A stretch of DNA of 13,437 bases from Thalassiosira profunda (taxonomy: Eukaryota; Bacillariophyta; Thalassiosirophyceae; Thalassiosirales; Thalassiosiraceae), in the NCBI GenBank assembly GCA_036939355.1, contig JALLAP010001184.1:1-13437 (forward strand), read 5' to 3'. Position 1 is the first letter of the stretch. The number at the start of each line of letters is the position of its first letter. The position numbers and the translations under genes were made by a program. Under the pieces are notes generated by a model that worked only from the letters and a program-made list of their open reading frames with translations, had not been told where the DNA came from and did not search any database. Below are positions 6,259-13,437 of the stretch, one piece after another.

Positions 6259-9036
6259 ATGGGGGGAACGGAAGCAAAGGAAGACCCTCACGATGCGAGG
6301 GGCCCTTCGCCCTTTGCCGAGGCGGAGGAGTTCCTGCAAAAGCTCAATTTCATCGTGGTCGATGGCTCCGGCGGCGATGATGCTCTGCTGGACGCGAAGG
6401 AGTGCAGCAACCACTTTGAGAGCTTGCTTTTCTTGCTGAAAGGGGCCAGTAGCCGGGAGGCGGGCCTTGTGGAAAAGTGCAAGGAGCTCCAAACGCAGAA
6501 TGCCGCCACGTCTACTGAGCTGCAGACGGCAACTCGTGCCCATCGGAGCGCAGAGAGCCAGGTCGAGACGCTGCAACAGGACGTCGATATGCTCAAAGAC
6601 CTGCTTGAGCACTCGAACACAAGGGAAGACCAGGCCAAGGAGCGCTTGGGACAGTTACAGGATGAGCTGGAGCGGTTGACAGACCTTGTGGATAAGAACG
6701 AGATTGCAATGGGTGAGTAACGATGCTTTTGTGTAGATAAGCATATTTTCATAGAGTGCGTGGCACTAATTTCACCGCAGCTCGCAAGGACGGCGAAGCC
6801 AAGCAGCTTGCGAGCGATGTCGAAGAATGGAAGGGCCAGGCGTCTGCCAAAACCAACAAAATCAATGCGTTGGAGATTGAGCGGCAACAAACAACCAGGG
6901 CTCTGCAGCAACTGCGGGCGTCGTACGCAGAATTGAACGATGACAATGCGTCGCTGAAGGAGCGCATTGCTGAAAAGAACGACGACCTCCAGCGTGGAAA
7001 CGAGAGGCGAGAGCGCGTCGAGAGCGAACTCGAGGAAGTCCAGTCGAAATNACGACGACCTCCAGCGTGGAAACGAGAGGCGAGAGCGCGTCGAGAGCGA
7101 ACTCGAGGAAGTCCAGTCGAAATTGCAGGCGAAGACGAAGGCCTTCGTCGACTTGGAGCACACCAAAGATGTGGAATCCAGCAAGGTTGCCATGTTGGAC
7201 AAGCAGCTATTGGACGCCAAAAAGGCAATTGCGTCCAAAGAGCAAGAGCTCAAAGATGAAGCATCGCGGATATCGGTCGTCGCTGCTGCAGCATTGAACG
7301 ACCAGAAGAAGCTCACCGCGGACGTGTCTCAGCAATTGGCAGAGTCGGTTGTGCTGCAGAAGAGGTCTGCAATCGACAACGCACGGCTAATGTCGGAGAA
7401 GACCCAGTTGGAGCGCAACGTTGAGACGGAGCGCAGGGCGATCCTGCGACTCCAACAGCAGGTGGAAGACGCAAAAGCTGCCACCCGTCTCTCTAATGAC
7501 GAGGCGCAGTTGGCAAACAAAGAGCTAGAAACAATGCGCCGAAGAGAGAACCAGTTGAACAGAGAGTTGCAAGCGAGCAAGCGCGAAAACGCCGTTGCCA
7601 CAGGACGCCTCAAGGTGTCGGAGGATAAGATCAAGTCGTCGATCGAGCAAAAAAGGTCCAACGATCAGGTGATTGCGTCACTTGAGAAGGAGTTGATAGA
7701 GTCCAAGGATGCCGCGTTGAAGCAAGAGCTCATAACGCGCCGGTTGGAGGGCGAGTGCGATGGCTTGCGTCTTCAGTCGAAGGACTCGCAAGCCACGTGC
7801 GAGCGTTTGGCCAATGAAATCAAAGTGCGCGACAACCGCCAGTTGGAATTGCGGAGTCAGATTGATGCTCAGCAGAGCCAATTGGAAGAGCAACAGAAAC
7901 TACATGACGCTCTTCGGTTGGACCAAAATCACTCGCTCAAAGACCTCGCGGACGCCAGGAGAGAGATTAGGGCCTTCGAGCAGGAGAAGAAGGCATCTCA
8001 ACGGTTGGTCGACAGTCTCCGGGAAGAAATTACGACGAAGGATTCGGCCCTCGTCAAAGAGAATTACGAGTATCGCCAACAAAAGTCACAGAAGGAGATT
8101 TATGTTGACGAAATTGCAAGGCTGAAGAGATCTCTTGGCGAAAACGAGGTGCTCATTCGCACGCAACTATCGGAATCGAGGCGTCTGGGCGTGACCATCA
8201 GCAAATTGGAGAACGAGGTATCCGGTCAAAAGCGGGAGTTAGACCATGTGATCGATGAGCGTGATGTCCTCGGCACTCAACTGATACGCAGGAACGACGA
8301 GATTGTCCTCTTGTCGGAAAAGATCACGATGCTTCAAAACAAACAGACGCGCGGCGAGACGCAATACTCGTCAAGACTTGATGACATCCGGATACTCAAG
8401 CTGAAGCTGAAAGATTTGCAGAGGCAGCTCACAATATCGCAAGGCGGGCAGGGAGGAGTGGAAGATTTGTCCAGGAGCCTTTTTCTCGTGAAAAAAGAAC
8501 TGCTGCGAGAGAGGCTAAAGGTCAAGGCCCTCTCGGACGAGCTGGAGAACCCTCTCAACGTGCATCGGTGGCGGAAGCTGGAGGGCACTGATCCGCAGGC
8601 GTACGAAATGATCCAAAAGAACCAAATCTTGCAGAGGCGGCTTCTGGACAAGTCGGAGGAGGCGGCTGCGGCCAATAATGTCATTCGAGACCTTGAGGAG
8701 AAGCAGCGAGATCTGGAGACGGAATTGAGTCGGAGGCCGGGGCCGGAGATTGCTCAGCAGCTCAACAAATGCCAACACGACGTGAGAATCAAAGACAAGC
8801 AGTTGCGGGCGCTCCAAGCCGAGCTCCGTCTGGTACAATGAGTATGAGGAGCGGATGGAGCAGCTCGCAAACTGCAAACGTTCCGGAGACGGCACTTTGA
8901 ACGGAAGAAGCGGGAGACACGGCAACAGGTTGAAGAGGAAATGTCGACAGAGTTGATACGACCCTTCAAGGACCAAACCAATCAGGCCAATGCGTCCAAA
9001 CCTAGGTTCGCCGGCGCCGGCTTTGCAATAAAGTAA
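6259..9036 (+). CDS. CFAP58: Cilia- and flagella-associated protein 58 (CFAP58/CCDC147), two exons, frame disrupted
   Basis: Exon 1 is 6259-6712 and exon 2 runs from 6781 to TAA at 9034-9036. The intron (68 bp) has donor GTGAGT and acceptor CACCGCAG, with CACTAAT near the branch-point position. After removing the 73-bp artefact at 6979-7123 the protein is about 878 residues; human CFAP58 is close to 870. Nearly all of it is heptad-repeat coiled coil. The family signature is near residue 717: ELENPLNVHRWRKLEGTDPQ, then YEMIQKNQILQRRLLDKSEE. CFAP58 is an axoneme-associated structural protein of motile cilia and sperm flagella. The first in-frame stop is TGA at 8839-8841, but family-like sequence continues past it: YNEYEERMEQLAN in the neighbouring frame (8834-8871), then back in the original frame to KPRFAGAGFAIK. 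The stop is therefore probably false. The gene implies a flagellated stage. Confidence 0.92.
6979..7123. repeat. 72-bp direct repeat around a single N (probable assembly artefact), in CFAP58
   Basis: Bases 6979-7050 and 7052-7123 are identical, separated by one N at 7051. They lie in the coiled-coil region encoding NDDLQRGNERRERVESELEE. Removing one copy plus the N joins the upstream frame (…EEVQSK) to the downstream frame (LQAKTKAFVDLEHTKD) without a stop. Confidence 0.95.
8832..8871 (+). other. Pair of compensating 1-bp indels in CFAP58
   Basis: The original frame reads CTG at 8830-8832 and then hits TGA at 8839. Skipping one G (8832 or 8833) gives TAC AAT GAG TAT GAG, which reads YNEYEERMEQLAN as expected for CFAP58. 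At 8870-8871 a base appears to be missing: GCA, then AA, then CTG at 8872, after which the original frame continues to 9036. The net shift is zero. Sequencing error is the simplest cause. Confidence 0.7.
9027..9032 (+). terminator. AATAAA polyadenylation signal overlapping the CFAP58 3' coding end
   Basis: A canonical AATAAA spans the last codons of CFAP58 (GCA ATA AAG TAA), ending 1 bp before the stop codon. If used, cleavage 10-30 bp downstream would leave a 3' UTR of only about 10-25 nt. I found no comparable AATAAA after the other genes, so this could be coincidence. Confidence 0.4.
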
Positions 9037-9418
9037 TGTTTGCTGCTAGGAAGGAAGGGTCCAGTAGCCTGGGCAGGGCCGGCGGGCGGGTACATGGTCC
9101 TGTAGGATTTGTCACGTGACTTCCGTCGGTGCGTGATTTTTCGCTCCTCACAGTCAACCCGCGCCGCCCGCATCCCCCGCCCGGCCCTGTCCCGCCGCGG
9201 CGCAGCTACACCCCCTCCCGCACCCCTTTGCCTCCGCCCCTTGTCTATAACACGCCATTGCGTCGATTTATCGCGCTTCTTCGTCTTCATCGGTGCCAAA
9301 GAACAAAGGGTGCACCGACGGTTTCACTCCTAACTGCACAGTGCACAGCACCTTCATTGGGTTGACGGCGCGCGTTGCGTCTCCTACGAGCACCAATCGT
9401 CTATTATTGTTGCAAAAG
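9037..9418. promoter_or_regulatory. Promoter/5' UTR region of TRAPPC1
   Basis: These 382 bp between the CFAP58 stop and the TRAPPC1 ATG contain no believable gene. They hold a perfect 10-bp palindrome with a CACGTG core at 9111-9120, a C-rich pyrimidine tract (about 9150-9245) with several CCGCCC/CCCGCC words, and TATAA at 9246-9250. The last two are compatible with a core promoter whose 5' UTR would be roughly 140 nt. Placement is inference. Confidence 0.5.
9111..9120. promoter_or_regulatory. GTCACGTGAC palindrome (E-box/G-box; matches animal CLEAR consensus)
   Basis: The 10-bp sequence GTCACGTGAC is a perfect palindrome about 300 bp upstream of the TRAPPC1 start. It matches the CLEAR element bound by TFEB-family bHLH factors in animals, and the core of plant and fungal G-boxes. 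Whether a corresponding factor exists in this organism is unknown. Confidence 0.5.
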
Positions 9419-10044
9419 ATGACGGTCTACGCGTTGCACATCTTCGATCGGAAAGGGAAGACCTTGTTCACCAAGCGTTACGCCGCCACGAAGCAGCAGC
9501 CCTCCCAAGATGCGGAAATGTTGGCCGAGCAGAGGAAGTTGATTTTTGGCATGCTGTACAGCATCAGGGAGTTGATGGGCTCGCTCACGCCGGAGGGAGT
9601 GTCGCCGTGTGAGTGGTGATACTCATATCTCAATTACTCGTTGTATTCACTGTTTATTATTATCGTGCCTTCTCACATTACCCTCCATTAATTGCAGCAC
9701 TTCATTCGGTGAAGACGGGGGCGGGCACCTTGCACTGCTACGAAACGATCTCGGGCCTTAGGATAGCACTGTACACAAACAACAATCCTATCATGAACAC
9801 CATTGGCGCTCGGGCAACCGGGGCGGACGCCTCCAGAACGGCCTTTCAGACGGCGTTGAAGCATATATATTCCGAGATCTGGGTGGATTGCGTCGTGAGG
9901 TCGCCGCTGTACCGGCCGGAGGACATTCAGGTGGAGCCCCTGGAGGGGAGGGACAACAACAATTCCGGGCGGTTCGATATCAAATCGACCAACTTTGAGG
10001 CGAAGCTGGACGCCTACTTGAAGTCAATGCCATGGTTTCGTTGA
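9419..10044 (+). CDS. TRAPPC1: TRAPP complex subunit 1 (TRAPPC1/Bet5), two exons
   Basis: Exons are 9419-9608 and 9698-10044, giving 178 residues. The intron (89 bp) has donor GTGAGT and acceptor TTAATTGCAG, with a serine codon split across it. The protein is a longin-fold (sedlin-type) subunit of TRAPP, the Rab1/Ypt1 GEF and tether that acts at the Golgi in ER-to-Golgi and autophagy traffic. Family features are the start MTVYALHIFDRKGKTLF, the helix LIFGMLYSIRELM, TLHCYETISGLRIALYTN, the segment HIYSEIWVDCVVRSPLY, and an end NFEAKLDAYLKSMPWF much like the human ...LDSYVRSLPFF. It is about 30 residues longer than human TRAPPC1 (145 aa). The excess lies in two loops, ~91-113 and ~138-158. The open frame runs further 5' to 9293, but only with a GTG. 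The gene converges on 5-oxoprolinase. Confidence 0.93.
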
Positions 10045-10167
10045 AAGCTTGGAGATGACTGAACTCAGGCCCTGAGAGCCCAGCCGTTGGAAATCTGTAC
10101 AACACATCTCTACAGGAGTTCTATTCTCTATTCCTCTATACATCACTGTGCACGAAACAGCTGGGAT
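10045..10167. other. Short convergent intergenic region (TRAPPC1/OPLAH)
   Basis: The two genes converge with only 123 bp between their stop codons, so their 3' UTRs probably overlap. A small palindrome CTCAGGCCCTGAG lies at 10064-10076. I found no AATAAA on either strand in the gap. Confidence 0.5.
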
Positions 10168-13100
10168 CTACTGTTTGGGGCCCCATCCGCCCCCTCCCGG
10201 CGTTTCTATAAGGAGCCTTTCTCCCACATTGATCGATCCGCTGCGCTTCGCGCCAATGTTCAAGGCGGTCCCGTCTTTCTTGATGAGCAAGTTCCTGCCC
10301 GTCGTTGCGGGCTCGCCGCCCTCCAGACCGTAAGGACGCAGGCACCTCCTCTCGCTGAGAATGGACATCACCAATGGACGAAGAGGTTCAATTTCCCTCT
10401 GCACCCCATCGCCGCCCGGATGCAATCCAGCACCGCCACTGCCCTTTCTCAAGCCAAACCGTCTTAGCAGGACAGGATAACGCCTCTCCAAAATCTCAGG
10501 GTCCGTGATGCGAGTGTTGGTGCAGTGAGTATGCACACCGCTCCGCCCATCCCAAGTTGGCCCAGCGCCGGCGCCGCCAGCAATCGTTTCGTAGTAGCCA
10601 AATCGGTCGTCCCCAAAAGTAAGGTTGTTCATGCATCCTTGACTGGCCGCGCACGCCTTAAAGGCTTTGAGCACCACATCCACCACCCGCTGGCTTGTAA
10701 GCACATTTCCGCNGACTGGCCGCGCACGCCTTAAAGGCTTTGAGCACCACATCCACCACCCGCTGGCTTGTAAGCACATTTCCGCCAACCACGCCCACAT
10801 CGTTGGAAGGGTTCAACAGGGAGAATGGTGGGATCTTGAATTCGATCGGAGCCAGGCAGCCCTGATTGAGAGGAATATCTTGGCCGACTAAGGATCTAAG
10901 AGAGTAGATCACTGCCGAATACGTCACCGCGGGTGGTGCATTGAGGTTGCCGAGCATCTGCGGGCCGGTGCCTTCAAAGTCAAAGCATGCATTCCCTGAC
11001 GCTGGATCGATGTCAATCGTCAGCTCGATCGGCGTCCCATCGTCGAGATAATCAATGGCGCTGGCCCGAGCGCCGTGCGTGGATGCAAAGCTCTTCAACA
11101 TCTGGCGAACGGCCATTTCGGCATTGTGCTGAATGAAATGCATGTAAGCAGAGACATTCTCAAGTCCATTCTCCTTGACAAGGCTCTGGAGAAGCCGAAT
11201 GCCCGAGTTGTTGGCGGCCACCTGAGCCCGGAGGTCGCTGAGATTGTCTTTCAGGTTTCTCGTGCCGCCAAACTCTTGGTTCACGAGAATGTCAGTAATA
11301 CCGGCCTCTTGAAACTTTCCATCCTTCACCAGCTTAAAAGCCACGATGCTGGCCCCTTCCTGCTCGAGCTCGGTGGAATGTGGTGGCTAGGATGCGACGA
11401 GAGATACAGTGAGTTCAAGACATCTGTAGCTGTTCAAGTCACGTCAAACTCACCATTGATCCGGGGCTGATGCCGCCGATGTCACTGTGATGGCCACGCG
11501 ACGCAACGAAGAAGATTATCTTGCCTTCGTGGAAGACAGGAGTGATGACAGTGATGTCGGGAAGATGCGATCCACCTGCCAGTTGAGGGTGGTTTGAGAC
11601 AAACACATCGCCCTCTTTGATGCCCTCGCGTCCCTCGCCATTCCAGTACTCCACCTGAAACCGCACGGCAGACTGCATGGCGCCAAGGTGGACCGGAATG
11701 TGGGGTGCATTGGCCACGAGCCCTCCGTCGCTGGTAAAAAGAGCGCACGAGAAGTCGAGACGCTCCTTGATATTCACGCTAATGGCTGTGCGGGCCAGCG
11801 TTCGTCCCATTTGCTCGGCAATTCCCATGAATCGGTGCGCATAGATGGACAACTGGACAGGGTCCTCGACGATTTCAGTCTTTGCCTCTTCGCCTACGCT
11901 CTCTGCTGCCACGTCACCTTCGCTCCTCTTTGGAGCAACAGTGATATCAAGGTCCCCATCTGCGGTTACCAACGCGTCGCATCCAATCTCCAAGACAATG
12001 GTGCTAATACTCTGAAACAGAATCGCAGGGCCCTTGATTNACCAACGCGTCGCATCCAATCTCCAAGACAATGGTGCTAATACTCTGAAACAGAATCGCA
12101 GGGCCCTTGATTTCATGCCCAGGCTGCAGATCCTCGAAGTTGTATGTAGACACTGTCTCCCAGCCGCACTCAAAGTACGCTCGAGTGCTACCGGTGGGGG
12201 GAGGCGGGCCAATTGGCGGAACTTGTGGCGGAGGTTCCGGCGTCGCGCCAGGCACAAACGCTCTCACGCGAAAGTCGTCAATCAAGATGTCACGCCCTTC
12301 CAGCTCGAATCCAAACTCTCGGTGGTAGTTCTCAACAAAAGTTGTTGCATATGGCAGTGGTCTGTCCTCATGTTCGCCCTCTTTGATCATGATTGCGTTG
12401 TCGGTTCCTTGGTAACGCATGTTCAAATACCTTTCAATGACGATTGTTTCTCCCGAGTATCCTTGCTTCATGAGAGCAGATCGGGCCTTGTTGGCAAGTT
12501 GTTCAAGCCGAGTTTCCCTCGTCGATGCCGATGGATCTTTGTCTTCCTCAAATCCGCTGCCATCGTCCTTTGCCACTGCGTAGACCTCGTGCGCCGGCTC
12601 TTGCTCTTCTACTACAGCATCTGCCATCGACAATCCATACGCTGACAGGATGCCTCCGTATCGGTGGACGTACACTTTGGTGATGCCAAGAGCCCTCGCC
12701 ATTGCACACGCATGCTGAGGGCCCGCTCCTCCGAAGCAAGCAAGTGCGTGCTTGGTAATGTCAAAGCCTCGCATCTGCGTCAGGTTCCGAATGGGTCTGC
12801 ACATTGCCTCGTTGGCGACTTGGACGAATCCATACGCAAGCTCTTCTGCAGTCCGTCCATTTGCCTCTTCATTCTGCTCTACAAGCGCCTGGAATGCCGC
12901 TCTAGATCCCTCCAAATCCAGCGGCTCGTCCTCGTTGGGGCCGAAAATGTTGGGAAAATGATCCGGGATTACTCTGCCAAGCACAACGTTGGCGTCTGTC
13001 ACAGCCAAGTATCCATTCTTTCGGTAACAAACTGGCCCCGGATGCGCTTTCGCGGACTCTGGACCCACCACGAAGAGGCCGTTTTGAAGAAACAACCGCG

Positions 13101-13437
13101 ATCCTCCCCCTGCCGCGACGGTATGTATATCCAGCTGCGGTGCCTGGATGGACACGCCTGCGGTTGTGGTCTCGAATACGTGCTCCAATGTCCCATCGTA
13201 CCTCGAGACGTCGGTAGACGTGCCTCCCATATCAAATCCAATCACTGGAATGGGTTTATTTGACACTTTGCCATCTTCACCCAACGCCGGGCGATACGAG
13301 GTCTTGGCATAGCCAACCACTCCTCCGGCAGGCCCACTCAAGATGGCCTGGTGCCCACCAAAATCAGTCACAGGCGTCAAGCCTCCGTCCGACTTCATAA
13401 AGTCTAGCCGCACGTTCGTCATCAGTCCCTCGTCAAA
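10168..13437 (-). CDS. OPLAH: ATP-dependent 5-oxoprolinase, two exons visible (5' partial)
   Basis: Visible exons are 13437-11454 and 11386-10168, with a 67-bp intron (donor GTGAGT, acceptor CATCCTAG). About 1018 residues remain after removing the artefacts at 11968-12112 and 10641-10785. The family is about 1290 residues, so roughly the first 270 lie beyond the window. The enzyme uses ATP to open 5-oxo-L-proline to L-glutamate in the cytosolic gamma-glutamyl (glutathione) cycle. The HyuA-like half has the nucleotide loop [14 protein letters not shown] (~67-80 of the visible part), [18 protein letters not shown] and [18 protein letters not shown]. The HyuB-like half (from ~500) has [71 protein letters not shown] and [13 protein letters not shown]. 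The protein ends [12 protein letters not shown] proline-rich segment ([17 protein letters not shown]) sits in the part between the halves. Assignment is secure. Confidence 0.95.
10641..10785. repeat. 72-bp direct repeat around a single N (probable assembly artefact), in OPLAH exon 2
   Basis: Bases 10641-10712 and 10714-10785 are identical, separated by one N at 10713. The region encodes [20 protein letters not shown]. Collapsing it joins this segment to [17 protein letters not shown] in frame, as the 5-oxoprolinase family requires. Confidence 0.95.
11968..12112. repeat. 72-bp direct repeat around a single N (probable assembly artefact), in OPLAH exon 1
   Basis: Bases 11968-12039 and 12041-12112 are identical, separated by one N at 12040. 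The region encodes [20 protein letters not shown]. Collapsing it joins the upstream frame (…[13 protein letters not shown]) to the downstream frame ([18 protein letters not shown]) with no stop. Confidence 0.95.

Noticed and set aside
8833..8863. A 31-bp intron explaining the CFAP58 stop
   Set aside because: It would be far shorter than the other introns. It would remove YNEYEERMEQ, which looks coding, and leave the wrong frame for the family-like C-terminus.
9929..9998. Unspliced intron in TRAPPC1 after CAG with GTGGAG
   Set aside because: The segment just before the putative acceptor encodes IKSTNFEAKLDAYLKS-type sequence that matches the family, and there is no pyrimidine tract.
3189..12112. 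The 72-bp repeats as real tandem duplications or a novel repeat family
   Set aside because: Unrelated sequences, constant length, always one N, and always frame-breaking in conserved exons.
1..13437. A coordinated new biological system across the window
   Set aside because: The genes belong to known families with unrelated roles, mixed strands and separate promoters; I see no shared elements linking them.

Overview
This is nuclear DNA from a eukaryote, most likely a flagellated protist. Evidence: seven short introns (67-124 bp) with GT..AG ends, eukaryote-only genes (eIF5, UBE2G1, UBA4/MOCS3, TRAPPC1), and CFAP58, a protein of motile cilia. GC content is fairly high and intergenic gaps are short. 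A stramenopile-like lineage fits, but the sequence does not prove it. I found no prokaryotic operons, transposons, CRISPR arrays, rRNA or tRNA genes.

Layout: 1-65 (+), the last 20 codons of a UBE2G1-like ubiquitin-conjugating enzyme. 66-939, non-coding, with a hairpin and a ~77-bp tandem duplication. 940-1750 (-), a two-exon coiled-coil protein of unknown function with nuclear-localisation-like basic motifs. 1751-2211, non-coding. 2212-3779 (-), four-exon translation factor eIF5. 3780-4188, a shared divergent promoter region. 4189-6081 (+), intronless UBA4/MOCS3 with an unusually long N-terminal extension. 6259-9036 (+), two-exon CFAP58. 9037-9418, promoter region with a 10-bp CACGTG palindrome. 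9419-10044 (+), two-exon TRAPPC1/BET5. 10168-13437 (-), two-exon 5-oxoprolinase, whose 5' end lies outside the window.

The genes serve unrelated housekeeping or ciliary jobs (ubiquitin and Urm1 conjugation, translation start, cilium structure, vesicle tethering, gamma-glutamyl cycle). I see no sign that they form one system, and nothing I would call a new biological system. The strongest unexplained signal is technical. Four places carry an exact 72-bp direct repeat with one N between the copies, each inside a coding exon. Removing one copy plus the N (73 bp) restores the reading frame in every case, so these are almost certainly unmerged contig overlaps. A second break, near the 3' end of CFAP58, looks like two compensating 1-bp indels that hide the true C-terminus.
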